Of a DNA stretch of 64,000 nucleotides, positions 54,047 to 62,852 are shown in pieces. Position numbers and translations under genes: made by a program. The notes under the pieces are model-generated. The model was not told where the DNA came from. It did not search any database and worked only from the letters and a program-made list of their open reading frames with translations. The number at the start of each line of letters is the position of its first letter. Positions within the stretch are counted from its first letter, which is position 1. Source of the DNA: Acidobacterium sp. S8 (GTDB taxonomy: Bacteria > Acidobacteriota > Terriglobia > Terriglobales > Acidobacteriaceae); assembly GCF_009765985.1 (NCBI RefSeq), contig NZ_LMUM01000037.1, positions 132,113 to 196,112 on the forward strand, in the 5' to 3' direction.

Positions 54047-56236
54047 CTAATGGAGCCGCGCCAACCGGATAGCGCTTGTTTTCTGATCGCCCGGAAAAAC
54101 TTCGCTATCTTTACCAGCAATCGCCGTCCGCATAAAGTCCATCCAGATCGGCAAAGCTGCTCTGGCGCCGGTTTCCTTATCGCCGAGAGAGGTGCGGTTG
54201 TCATAGCCGACCCATACGCCGCAGGTGATCGAAGGCGAAAAGCCCACAAACCAAGCATCCGTGAAATCGCTTGTCGTGCCCGTTTTTCCGCCAATGGAGT
54301 GATTGAGCGCTGCTGCGGCGGCGGCCGTGCCGCTGCGTGTCACTTCCCTCAACAGCACCATCATGGTGCGTGCCGTCTTTGCGCTGGTAGCCTCAGTCAC
54401 CTCCGGCGATTCCTCGAGGAGCGGAGAACCATCTGCCCTCGCCACTCGACGGATCAACCGCGGCGCAATGCGTATTCCGTCATTCGGAAAAGCAGAGTAA
54501 GCAGCCACCTGCTGCTGAAGCGTTACTTCTACTGCGCCCAGGGCAACCGGAAGAAACGCCGGAATATTCGATGTAATGCCAAACTGATGTGCTACCTCGA
54601 TGACTTTGCGGATGCCGACATGATCGGCGAGTTTCAGCGCCGGGATATTCCGCGAATCAGCAAAAGCCTTCAACAGGGTAATGTTGCCTAGATAATTGCC
54701 TTCGTAGTTATGCGGAGTGTATCCGCCGAACGAGGTCGGCGCATCCAGAATTTTCTGATCCGGAGTAGCCCCCTCTTCGATGGCAGCCGTATAGACATAT
54801 GGCTTGAACGAAGATCCGGTCTGCCGCTCGGCCTGCGTGGCACGGTTGAACTGCGACATGTTGAAATCGCGACCGCCGACCATCGCCAGAACGTCGCCGG
54901 TGACATTGTCCATTGCCATCAGCGATCCCTGCGTGCCCGAATCTTCTTCGAGTGTGCCGCGAAGCACTTTGCCATCCGACTGCGCGAGATGGACGTAGAT
55001 GATGTCGCCCTCTTTGAGGAAGCCGTCCGCGGTCTTAAATCCGGTCCATGCCCAATCCTCTGTAGTAAGGACGAGCTGTTGATTCCCCACGCGCGCTGTT
55101 ACCTGGTAGGGAAGCACGCCCGTGACCAGGGCGTGGATATAGGTGCCGGTTTCGGGTGGCACTGTCCAGTCCGGATGCCTGAATCCCTCCATGTCCACGC
55201 CACCCGAGATGACATTGAGCAGGTGCCCTCGCCATTCGTGACGGCGCTCGTACGCGGTTAGTCCATCGAGAACCGCCTGGTTTGCCTTCTGTTGCAAATC
55301 AAGATCGAGCGTGGTGTAGACCTTCAGCCCGTCCTCATGTACCTGATCGGTGCCGAGTTTTCGTTCCAGCTCGCGCCGCACTTCTTCGATGAACCAGGGA
55401 GCGACACTGTTTGCCGGCGGCTCGATATGCAACCCCAGCGGCGCGGAGCGTGCTACGTTGGCCTGTGCTGCCGTGATCTTGCCATCTTCGAGCATGGCGT
55501 TGATGACCATGTTGCGGCGGCGGAATGCCTTATCTGGATTCAGAATCGGAGAATATTCGGATGGACCTTTCGGCAGACCGGCCAGCAGTGCAGCCTCTGG
55601 CAACGTGAGATCGCGAGCATGCTTGCTGAAATAGTATTCCGACCCGGCTTCGAAGCCGTAAACGCCATGCCCCAGGTAAATCTGGTTGGCATACAGGGCG
55701 AAAATCTGCTGTTTTGTAAATCTTCGCTCGATTTGAATTGATAGCAGAATCTCCTGCAGCTTGCGCCCAAACGTGCGCTCGCTGGAGAGAAATAGATTCC
55801 GCGCCAACTGCATGGTGAGCGTCGATGCTCCCTGTGCGCGGTTTTTCGACGTCAGATCGTGATAGGCCGCGCCCATTACACGAAAAAAATTAATGCCCCA
55901 GTGGCTCTCGAAGTTCTTGTCTTCGATGGAAACGACAGCCTCACGCAGAAGCGGCGAAAGATCGTTGTAATTTACGACGACACGACGCTCCAGTGCGAAT
56001 GAGCCGAAGACGCGCCCATGCGTGTCGTATAGATTTGTGATCGTATCGGGGCGATAACGGGTCAGGTCATCGATCTGCGGAAGATTAACTGAATAGACGA
56101 GCATTAGGCCGGTCATGGAGCCGACGGCCGCCGCCAGCAGAAGCAACACAACCAGCGCAACGCCACCCGCGACCTTGCGCCGTCCTGCGCCGGGGCGAAA
56201 ACCGCTGCCGGTTACTTGAGGGCGTTCGTTTAACAA
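54047..56236 (-). CDS. Class A penicillin-binding protein (PBP1A-like)
   Basis: 729 residues, ATG 56236. Bifunctional peptidoglycan synthase. One membrane anchor at residues 22-48, then the GT51 glycosyltransferase with the catalytic Glu105 in SIEDKNFESH, QGASTLTMQLARN and RRFTKQQIFALYANQIYLG. A long middle domain (about 330-435) is of OB-like type, followed by the transpeptidase: TGSSFKPY (Ser475, Lys478), SRN (528-530) and KTGTTSDF (651-653). All catalytic residues are intact. It is preceded by the S41-like gene on the same strand, with 42 nt between, and followed by glutaredoxin. Confidence 0.95.
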   Translation of the reverse strand: MLNERPQVTGSGFRPGAGRRKVAGGVALVVLLLLAAAVGSMTGLMLVYSVNLPQIDDLTRYRPDTITNLYDTHGRVFGSFALERRVVVNYNDLSPLLREAVVSIEDKNFESHWGINFFRVMGAAYHDLTSKNRAQGASTLTMQLARNLFLSSERTFGRKLQEILLSIQIERRFTKQQIFALYANQIYLGHGVYGFEAGSEYYFSKHARDLTLPEAALLAGLPKGPSEYSPILNPDKAFRRRNMVINAMLEDGKITAAQANVARSAPLGLHIEPPANSVAPWFIEEVRRELERKLGTDQVHEDGLKVYTTLDLDLQQKANQAVLDGLTAYERRHEWRGHLLNVISGGVDMEGFRHPDWTVPPETGTYIHALVTGVLPYQVTARVGNQQLVLTTEDWAWTGFKTADGFLKEGDIIYVHLAQSDGKVLRGTLEEDSGTQGSLMAMDNVTGDVLAMVGGRDFNMSQFNRATQAERQTGSSFKPYVYTAAIEEGATPDQKILDAPTSFGGYTPHNYEGNYLGNITLLKAFADSRNIPALKLADHVGIRKVIEVAHQFGITSNIPAFLPVALGAVEVTLQQQVAAYSAFPNDGIRIAPRLIRRVARADGSPLLEESPEVTEATSAKTARTMMVLLREVTRSGTAAAAAALNHSIGGKTGTTSDFTDAWFVGFSPSITCGVWVGYDNRTSLGDKETGARAALPIWMDFMRTAIAGKDSEVFPGDQKTSAIRLARLH

Positions 56237-56277
56237 TGTGTATCCAGTGACTCTAGAACCGCCAGGCTGCGGTGGGT

Positions 56278-57507
56278 TCAGGCGTTCTTCTGCTTCAGAA
56301 TATCGAGCGCCTTATTCAGCTGATCATCTGTCTGAGGTTCCGGCTTCTGCGCAGTCTGCGCTCCAGCCTCAGGCTCAGCGGAAGCGGCCAGATACTGGTC
56401 GATGCTCGGACCCACTACAACGTTCGGCATCACAGCCTCGTCCTGAATCTTCTTACCCGATGGAGACTCATACTTTGCAACAGAAAGAATCAACGCGGCA
56501 CCGTCAGGCAGTTCAATCGTCTTCTGCACCGTGCCCTCGCCAAAGGTACGATCGCCAACAACATCACCGCGCTTATCGTCCAGAATAGCCGCTGCAACCA
56601 ATTCACCGGGTCCGGCCGTGCCGTGGTTCACCAGCACCACGAGGGGGGCGGAGGTGACAAACTTGGCTGGTTCCGCGCTGAAGGTTTCCTTCGGCATCTT
56701 CTGCCCCTCAAGCGAAGCAATGGTGCCGCTTTGTAGGAATGCATTGGCCAGCCTTACAGCTTGGGTCTCATCGCCTTCGGTTACGTCACGCAGGTCGAGA
56801 AGCACCTTCTTATTGCCGCTTTTCTGCATCGAGCGCAAACGGGTTTCAATCTCAGTGACGCGTTCCTTATTTAGAACAACGGGCTTGAGATAGAGAATGC
56901 TGGAGTTTTCATATTCCTGTTCGCCCATTGCTGGAACGGCAATCGCCGTTCGCGTGAGGGTGATCTTGTCGGGTTCGGATTTGCCACGGTTCAAACGCAC
57001 CAGAGAAAAGGTAACGTCGGTTCCGGGCTTCCCAGCCAGCAGCAATCGAATCATCGCCAGCGACATTTCGCGCGTGGACTGGCCGCCAATCGATTCGATG
57101 ATATCTCCGTCCTGGATCTGTTCGCGCTCGGCAGGGCTGCCCGGCATAATCGAGACAACCGTCGCATATCCGACACGCTTGGAGACATTCAGACCTACCT
57201 GAGCTGTTCCCTCCGCGCTGTGTGCTTTATAGGACGTGTACTCAGCCGGGGTCAGATAGCTTGAATCGGAATCGAGAGATTCCAGCAATCCGTGGAGCGC
57301 GCCTGTCGTGACATTGCCGATACTAGGCTCGACGACGTAATCGCTCTGAATCTTGTGCAGTACTTCTTCATAGACGCCCATCTGGCGATATGCGCCGTCG
57401 TTTTGCGTCCCGGCTCTCACGCCGCTCAGGCCGAATCCACCAAGGAAAACGACGACAACAAGAAGGACAGATATAGCGAGGATGGCGCGCTTAAAACCCT
57501 TAGACAT
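56278..57507 (-). CDS. S41 (CtpA-like) family protein lacking the catalytic Ser and Lys
   Basis: 409 residues from ATG 57507, which opens a signal-anchor (AILAISVLLVVVVFLGG, residues 8-24). Layout of C-terminal processing proteases: N-terminal helices, PDZ domain at about 95-180 (AQVGLNVSKR, GDIIESIGGQST) and the S41 core. Active enzymes read SASASE or TASASE and TFGKG. Here the first site reads GTAGPGE (296-302), with both Ser replaced by Gly, and the second TFGEG has Glu324 in place of the catalytic Lys. So it should bind peptides without cutting. It is the first gene before the class A PBP and may recruit or regulate it. Confidence 0.88.
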   Translation of the reverse strand: MSKGFKRAILAISVLLVVVVFLGGFGLSGVRAGTQNDGAYRQMGVYEEVLHKIQSDYVVEPSIGNVTTGALHGLLESLDSDSSYLTPAEYTSYKAHSAEGTAQVGLNVSKRVGYATVVSIMPGSPAEREQIQDGDIIESIGGQSTREMSLAMIRLLLAGKPGTDVTFSLVRLNRGKSEPDKITLTRTAIAVPAMGEQEYENSSILYLKPVVLNKERVTEIETRLRSMQKSGNKKVLLDLRDVTEGDETQAVRLANAFLQSGTIASLEGQKMPKETFSAEPAKFVTSAPLVVLVNHGTAGPGELVAAAILDDKRGDVVGDRTFGEGTVQKTIELPDGAALILSVAKYESPSGKKIQDEAVMPNVVVGPSIDQYLAASAEPEAGAQTAQKPEPQTDDQLNKALDILKQKNA

Positions 57508-57582
57508 GGCAAGACTCAGGCAGCCGGAAGCTGTTAAGAGAATCATACTCCAGCCGGATGGGTTTTGTTGGCGGGGTTCGCT

Positions 57583-57659
57583 TGGTGGCGGCGGGTAGAA
57601 TCGAACTACCGACCTACGGGTTATGAGTCCGTCGCTCTAACCATCTGAGCTACGCCGCC
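57583..57659 (-). tRNA. tRNA-Met (anticodon CAT), CCA encoded
   Basis: The minus strand folds as a complete tRNA: acceptor GGCGGCG/CGCCGCC, D arm GCTCAGATGGTTAGAGC, anticodon loop ACTCATAAC, T arm GGTAGTTCGATTCTACC, discriminator A and encoded CCA (57583-57585). The CAT anticodon could be Met or lysidine-modified Ile. The similarity to E. coli elongator tRNA-Met (GTAGCTCAG, GGACTCATAA) favours elongator Met. Confidence 0.93.
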
Positions 57660-57752
57660 GGTTTTCAGGTGGGAAAATCGCTGAAAAACTACCTTTCTTA
57701 TGATACGAACGATGCGGCGGATGGTCAATGCCGCCATCCATTTACGTCCGCG

Positions 57753-58487
57753 CTAGCGCATGGATTGCAGAAGCAGCAGCACCCCGATACAGGCCAGTCC
57801 GAGATAAATGTATTTCATAAAGGCGTCCCCATGAAGCCGGTGATTGACTGCGCGGCCAAGAATAATTGCAGGTAGAGCAGCCGGCAAGGAAACCAGATAA
57901 TAATGTGTCACGATAGGTTTCCACAGACCGGCAGCCCAGTACCCGGCCATGCCGACGATACTTGCCGGCAGAAAATAGCCCTGCAATGTGGCTCGAAACT
58001 GCTGCGCAGACCAGCGGCGCATGGAGCCGTAAATTGCGAGCGGCGGCCCGTTCATCCCATACGCTCCGCCAAGCACCCCGGCACAGAAGCCAAATCCAAG
58101 TAGCCAGCTGCGTTTATCGCTCGACAGCTCGGGTGGTCGCTTCACCATCAGCGAGTACGCAGAAAAGGCCACAATAAAGATGCCCAGGATCGCTTTGACT
58201 GTTCGCTGATGACTGCTGGTCAGCAGCATAAGGCCGATTGGAATACCGAGAAGCGTGGCCATGATCAGCCAGCCCGTGCTACGCATATGAATTTTCCGCC
58301 AATCCTGCGCCACGACGACAGCGGCAACGGTGATCGACATCAACACGGCGACCGGAGCTGCGACGTCGATAGGAATAAAGATCGCAAGCAGTGGAACAGC
58401 GACGAGAGCCTCGCCAAATCCAAAAGTTGATCGAATCAAGGTAGCGAAAAAGATGACTAGAAGAACGTCCAGCGTCGTGGGGGCCAT
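57753..58487 (-). CDS. TSUP (TauE/SafE) family membrane exporter
   Basis: 244 residues from ATG 58487 (MAPTTLDVLLVIFF); an open frame to 58580 would add 31 polar residues that do not suit an inner-membrane start. Seven to eight hydrophobic helices with the family motif FATLIRSTFGFGEALVAVPLL in helix 1 and its internal repeat FGFCAGVLGGAYGMNGPPLA in the second half. TSUP proteins export sulfite, sulfoacetate or other organosulfur anions and some import them; the substrate is not clear. It is divergent from the TetR gene, whose operator lies between. Confidence 0.88.
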   Translation of the reverse strand: MAPTTLDVLLVIFFATLIRSTFGFGEALVAVPLLAIFIPIDVAAPVAVLMSITVAAVVVAQDWRKIHMRSTGWLIMATLLGIPIGLMLLTSSHQRTVKAILGIFIVAFSAYSLMVKRPPELSSDKRSWLLGFGFCAGVLGGAYGMNGPPLAIYGSMRRWSAQQFRATLQGYFLPASIVGMAGYWAAGLWKPIVTHYYLVSLPAALPAIILGRAVNHRLHGDAFMKYIYLGLACIGVLLLLQSMR

Positions 58488-58605
58488 AGCTGAGTCGGCA
58501 TGCTCCGGAAGAGAATTGAAAGCGCTGGGGACGGTCTTTCTATGTTCTATTTTATCGTTCGCTTCAGCGACGGGGGGCACGCTAGCGTATTTTTCTCGGA
58601 ATAGA

Positions 58606-58640
58606 TATACACTGTATAGTTGTCTGATATACAGTGTATA
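58606..58640. promoter_or_regulatory. TetR-type operator
   Basis: TATACACTGTATA (58606-58618) and TATACAGTGTATA (58628-58640) are perfect inverted repeats of one another, 9 nt apart, and each is itself a near palindrome. The site ends 3 nt before the TetR ATG at 58644 and lies between the divergent TetR and TSUP genes. It leaves no room for a normal ribosome site, so the TetR mRNA may be leaderless, or TTG 58620 may be used. Confidence 0.8.
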
Positions 58641-58643
58641 GCT

Positions 58644-59228
58644 ATGGACGACACAACTACCTCACATCGCATTGCAGATGAGGCACTCATTCTTTTGGAA
58701 GAGGAAGGCGAAAGCGCTGTGAGCATGCGGCGCGTAGCCCAAGCCGTGGGTATCACGCCGATGGCGATTTATCATCATTTCCCGAGCAGGGAAGCCTTAT
58801 TGAATTTCGTCGTCGATCGCGAATTCGGAAAATTTCTCGGCTATATGCAGGCGCGTCCTCTGCGCGGTTCCGTTCAAACGCGGCTGCTGGGCAGCATGGA
58901 TTCGTACATAGATTATGCCTTCGAACGTCCGCGGATCTTCGATTACGTCTTTACTCAGCCGAGACCGAATGCGCGTCGCTATCCGGACGATTTCCGCGCT
59001 CGGCGTTCACCTACGCTTAATCCCATCGCCGATCTTGTGGCCGAGGCCATGAAGTCCGGGTATCTGAAACGCGATGACGTCTGGGAAATCGCTCTCGAAT
59101 TGTGGGCACATGCTCATGGTTACGTCACGCTTTACCGCGGAGGCCGCTTCCATCTTTCGGAAACGGAATTCCGCGCACTTGTACGTCGCTCGCTCAGGAG
59201 ATTGCTTCATGGACTCAAAGCTGAATAG
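58644..59228 (+). CDS. TetR/AcrR family transcriptional regulator
   Basis: 194 residues from ATG 58644. N-terminal HTH typical of the family: RIADEALILLEEEGESAVSM, then RRVAQAVGITPMAIYHHFPS with the recognition helix, and REALLNFVVDREF, residues about 9-60. The C-terminal ligand domain has WELALELWAHAHGYVTLYRGG-like helices (TetR_C_33 type), ending with FRALVRRSLRRLLHG. Probably represses itself and TSUP through the operator at 58606-58640, and the downstream Lnt-like gene, with which it overlaps by 20 nt. Confidence 0.92.
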   Translation: MDDTTTSHRIADEALILLEEEGESAVSMRRVAQAVGITPMAIYHHFPSREALLNFVVDREFGKFLGYMQARPLRGSVQTRLLGSMDSYIDYAFERPRIFDYVFTQPRPNARRYPDDFRARRSPTLNPIADLVAEAMKSGYLKRDDVWEIALELWAHAHGYVTLYRGGRFHLSETEFRALVRRSLRRLLHGLKAE

Positions 59229-60693
59229 TACTTCTCTTGCCGCACTCTGCCTTACATTGTCTGCGGCTTTGCTTTTCTTGGGTACCGGACTTGCCCCACT
59301 CTGGCCTCTCACCTGGCTTGCCCTCATTCCCGTGCTTTGGATCGCGCCGAGAGTTTCCGCGTCTACAGCATTCTTGATAGCGGCAGGCGCTTTCGCGCTT
59401 GGCAGTCTGAACGAGTGGTATTACCTGGCGATCGTCATTCCGGCATGGCTTTCAATCATGAATTCGGTTGCGCCGGCATGCATCTTGGGCATCGTTGTTC
59501 TGTTCTTCCGCAATAGAGTACTGAAAGGGCGCTTATGGCAAGCAGCGCTGATTGTTCCCCCCTTCTGGGTCACCTGTGAATATGTGAGGTCGATCGTCTC
59601 CGTTCACGGAACGATTGGAAACCTTGCTTATTCTCAGATGAACTTTCTGCCCATTCTCCAAGTCGCTTCAGTCACAGGCATATGGGGCATCAGCTTTTGC
59701 ATATTGCTATTTGCGGCGACAATCGCGGCGCTTTTCAGCTCAGGTCCATCCGAGGTGAAACAGATATTGGCGGGTGGCGTAGCCATTTTTCTGATCATGG
59801 TCCTTGGTTATGGGTTCTGGCGTCTTGCAGCAACGCCGAAAAACTCGCCTACGGTTAAGGTTGGCCTCATTGCGTCTGACGACTCGATGAATCTCATTGT
59901 TCCAACGCCGGAAGATGCTGCGTATGCCTTCGATCGCGACGGAAAGAAGATGTTGTCCATGGCGCCTCAGGGTATTCAACTTTTCGTGCTGCCTGAGCAC
60001 AGCGGGCCGATTCTTGATTCCACAGTCGCCGCGACAGACGCCACCTTTGAGCGCCTCGCGCAGCAGACGCACGCATTCATCGCTATCGGCGTGGACCGCA
60101 TCTCGCCGAAGGTCTCATGGAACCAGGAGCGACTCTATGCCCCCGATGGCACACTGCTCGCAACATATGACAAGCATCATCTTCTGCCACATTGGGAGGA
60201 CCAGTTCACGCCCTCATCGAGTCGTACGGCGCTGTCTGTGCCGTACGGTGCCATGTGCGCGGGACCGGATGCACCGAAGCCAACCGCCGTTTCCGCAACT
60301 GCAGGCAAGTGGGGCCTTGAGATTTGCAAGGATATGGACTTCCCGAAGCTCAGCCGACAATATGCCCGAGATGGCGTAGCCCTGATGGTAGTTCCTGCGT
60401 GGGACTTCAGTCTGGACGGATGGCTACATGGACGCATGGGCATCATGCGCGGAGTCGAAGGCGGCTTCAGTATTGCGCGTTCGGCAAAGAGGAGTATTCT
60501 CTACGCAACCGATGACCGCGGCCGCGTGCTTGCGGAGCGCGACACCATGTTCGCATCCTTTGCCACGGTGGTGGCTAATGTTCCAGTGCGCCACGACCCC
60601 ACAATTTACGCCCGCTTTGGAGACTGGTTCGCATGGTTGAATATAGCGTTGCTGGTTGGATTGCTGGCGGCTCCCTTAGTTCGTCGCTCTTGA
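59209..60693 (+). CDS. Lnt-like membrane acyltransferase (nitrilase superfamily), second copy
   Basis: 494 residues, ATG 59209 with CAGGAGA 8 nt upstream; it overlaps the TetR end by 20 nt. N-terminal half: about seven membrane helices. C-terminal nitrilase-type domain with Glu263 (FVLPEHSGP), Lys322 (YDKHHLLPHWEDQF) and Cys373 (LEICKDMDFPKL), the same triad as Lnt. The catalytic motifs are however clearly different from lnt at 12597 (IFICYESIF there), and the protein is shorter. It could acylate lipoproteins or other amines under TetR control. The kdsB gene follows 28 nt downstream. Whether it is a second Lnt or a different acyltransferase is open. Confidence 0.85.
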   Translation: MDSKLNSTSLAALCLTLSAALLFLGTGLAPLWPLTWLALIPVLWIAPRVSASTAFLIAAGAFALGSLNEWYYLAIVIPAWLSIMNSVAPACILGIVVLFFRNRVLKGRLWQAALIVPPFWVTCEYVRSIVSVHGTIGNLAYSQMNFLPILQVASVTGIWGISFCILLFAATIAALFSSGPSEVKQILAGGVAIFLIMVLGYGFWRLAATPKNSPTVKVGLIASDDSMNLIVPTPEDAAYAFDRDGKKMLSMAPQGIQLFVLPEHSGPILDSTVAATDATFERLAQQTHAFIAIGVDRISPKVSWNQERLYAPDGTLLATYDKHHLLPHWEDQFTPSSSRTALSVPYGAMCAGPDAPKPTAVSATAGKWGLEICKDMDFPKLSRQYARDGVALMVVPAWDFSLDGWLHGRMGIMRGVEGGFSIARSAKRSILYATDDRGRVLAERDTMFASFATVVANVPVRHDPTIYARFGDWFAWLNIALLVGLLAAPLVRRS

Positions 60694-60721
60694 TTACACT
60701 AGCGGTAACAGGAGCATCTTT

Positions 60722-61468
60722 TTGCGCATACTTGGTGTTATTCCTGCGAGGCTCGCTTCAACCCGCCTGCCTCGCAAAGTGTTACGGGAGATTTCCGGCG
60801 AACCCATGCTGGCCTTGGTATATCGAGCTGCGCGCGCCTGCACGCAGCTTGATCAGGTGCTGATTGCAACCGACTCGGAAGAAGTAATGGAGTTTGCCGA
60901 GTCCCGGAGCTTTCCTGCCGTCTTTACTCCGGAGGACTGCGCCAGCGGTTCGGATCGCGTTTATGCAGTTGCGCAGTCGATAGCCGCGGATATTTACGTG
61001 AATATTCAAGGTGACGAGCCGCTGCTTCGTCCCGAACACCTGGACGCACTCCTTGAGCCGATGGCGCGGCCAGAGGTAGAAGTGGCCACTCTTTCGACAC
61101 CGTGCCTGCCAGATTTAATAAAGAATCCAAACGCAGTGAAAGTCGTGACTGCAGCTGATGGCAGGGCACTCTATTTCTCTCGCGCTACCATCCCGTTTGA
61201 TCGGGATGGCGTCGGCAATGTTCCATATCAAAAGCATCTCGGTTTCTACGCCTATCGAAAGGAAGTATTGAACCGCTTTCCTAAACTGCCGCCCAGCAGA
61301 CTCGAAACGATCGAGCGCCTGGAGCAGTTGCGATTTCTCGAAAACGGAATCTCTGTCTATGTCACTTCCACGCCCTTTGACACGGTGGGAGTCGATACAG
61401 AAGAGGATCTGGTCGCAGTCGAAAAAATTCTACAAGCTCAGAAAGACAAACAGGCGCAAACTCCCTGA
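60722..61468 (+). CDS. kdsB: 3-Deoxy-manno-octulosonate cytidylyltransferase KdsB
   Basis: 248 residues, TTG start 60722 supported by AGGAG 9 nt upstream and by the family N-terminus (MRILGVIPARLASTRLPRK) with no upstream start. It activates Kdo with CTP to CMP-Kdo for lipid A-core assembly. Motifs: PARLASTRLPRKVL (nucleotide loop), IATDSEEV, IYVNIQGDEPLLRPE with the Mg2+ Asp, and the C-terminal TPFDTVGVDTEEDL. All family residues are visible. It lies downstream of the Lnt-like gene on the same strand, so an envelope-lipid operon is likely. Confidence 0.95.
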   Translation: MRILGVIPARLASTRLPRKVLREISGEPMLALVYRAARACTQLDQVLIATDSEEVMEFAESRSFPAVFTPEDCASGSDRVYAVAQSIAADIYVNIQGDEPLLRPEHLDALLEPMARPEVEVATLSTPCLPDLIKNPNAVKVVTAADGRALYFSRATIPFDRDGVGNVPYQKHLGFYAYRKEVLNRFPKLPPSRLETIERLEQLRFLENGISVYVTSTPFDTVGVDTEEDLVAVEKILQAQKDKQAQTP

Positions 61469-61499
61469 GTCGAATGGCAGCGCGTGGAGGCTCTGCGGA

Positions 61500-62801
61500 T
61501 TATTTTGACTGCGAGCCGCTGCGATAGATAACGCCATCCTTCATCACGAAATCCACTTTTTCCATCACGGAAATCTGATCGAGAGGATTGCCCGGCACGG
61601 CAACAATATCTGCAAGCTTTCCCGGCTCAACCACGCCGACTTTGTCGTTAAGATGCATCAGCTTCGCTGCCTGCAGAGTTGCGCTCTGCAAAGCCTGCGA
61701 TGCGGGCATGCCATCGCGCACAAGTGTTGCGAATTCTTTCGCTGGATCCGTCGTCCAGGGAAATGCGCCGGCATCCGTGCCGAAAGCAATCTTGAGATGC
61801 GCAGCCATGGCGCGCCGGAAGGTATCTGCGTGCGTCTTGATCATCTGTTCATAGACCGGGTTGCCATCACTGGCGCGTCCTTCCGCAACCGCCTCCAGCG
61901 CATACGTGGTAGGCACGTACCAGATACCTTTAGCGGCCATTGTCTTGATATCTTCCGGAGCAATGTAGTCGCCGTGTTCCAGCGTATCCACTCCCGCCGT
62001 GACGGCGTTATGCACACCGTGCAATCCCATCGCATGCGCGGCTACCGGATGATTCTGACGATGCGCCTCATCGACTATCGCTGTCAGCTCGTCGACCGTG
62101 AACGTGGGAATATCATCGAGCACTCCATCCGGTCGAAGGAAATAACCGCGGTCGACGTAGACCTTAACCCAGTCGGCCCCATACGAAATCTGTTCGCGCA
62201 CAGCCTTGCGGCATTCATCGGGGCCGTCGCAAAGCTGCACACCATGGGGCACGTCCACGCCATATGCGTAACCGAGCAGCGGATAAGCGCCGGTTACATC
62301 GAGCGCGCGTGTGGCCACCTGCATGCGCGGGCCGGGAACCACTCCCTGTTCGATAAGGCGTTTGATATCGACATCGGCGTAAAGCGCACCTTCGGTTTCG
62401 AGATCGCGAATCGTAGTGAATCCATAATTGAGAGCTTTGGTCGCTGTGGCAGCACCGACAATGGCGCGATACGCCAGAGACTGCTTCAGCAGTTGATCCG
62501 CATAGGCGGAAGCGGTAGCGTCACCCTGCAACAGGACGTGCGTATGCGTGTCGATCAGTCCCGGAAGACAGGTTTCAGCGGAAAGATCGGTCACGCTCGC
62601 ACCGCTCGGAACGTTCTTTCCCTCTTCGACGCTGATGATTTTGTTGTCTTGAATCTCGATCACAGCGTGCTGACGAAGTGTGCCGCTGTTGCTGTCAAAA
62701 AGCGCGCCGCATTGAAGATAGTGTGTTGCATTCTGGGCAACGGCGAATGGGCAGAACAAAAACAGAGCTGCAGAGAGAGTTTGGCGAAACGTTGGAGTCA
62801 T
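61500..62801 (-). CDS. Exported amidohydrolase (imidazolonepropionase/dipeptidase-like)
   Basis: 433 residues, ATG 62801 with a signal peptide (TLSAALFLFCPFAVAQ). Amidohydrolase superfamily: first metal site GLIDTHTHVL (HxH, near residue 85), WVKVYVDRGYFL with the family Lys, then the His of HPVAAHAMGLHGVHNAV and TLEHGDYI, and the final metal Asp in FGTDAGAFPWT. It resembles prolidase-like or imidazolonepropionase-like exported enzymes of the superfamily, which cleave peptides or cyclic amides in the periplasm; the substrate is not known. A hairpin covers the base just before the start codon. Confidence 0.9.
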   Translation of the reverse strand: MTPTFRQTLSAALFLFCPFAVAQNATHYLQCGALFDSNSGTLRQHAVIEIQDNKIISVEEGKNVPSGASVTDLSAETCLPGLIDTHTHVLLQGDATASAYADQLLKQSLAYRAIVGAATATKALNYGFTTIRDLETEGALYADVDIKRLIEQGVVPGPRMQVATRALDVTGAYPLLGYAYGVDVPHGVQLCDGPDECRKAVREQISYGADWVKVYVDRGYFLRPDGVLDDIPTFTVDELTAIVDEAHRQNHPVAAHAMGLHGVHNAVTAGVDTLEHGDYIAPEDIKTMAAKGIWYVPTTYALEAVAEGRASDGNPVYEQMIKTHADTFRRAMAAHLKIAFGTDAGAFPWTTDPAKEFATLVRDGMPASQALQSATLQAAKLMHLNDKVGVVEPGKLADIVAVPGNPLDQISVMEKVDFVMKDGVIYRSGSQSK

Positions 62802-62826
62802 TGCGGGGAAGATATCATCCCCGCAA
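62801..62826. promoter_or_regulatory. Inverted repeat at the amidohydrolase start
   Basis: TTGCGGGGA (62801-62809) and TCCCCGCAA (62818-62826) form a perfect 9-bp stem with an 8-nt loop, ending on the A of the ATG start codon of the minus-strand gene. It may hide the ribosome site or end the upstream GH42 transcript. Confidence 0.5.
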
Positions 62827-62852
62827 TGCTAGAGCAAGATCACGCGTCTCCA

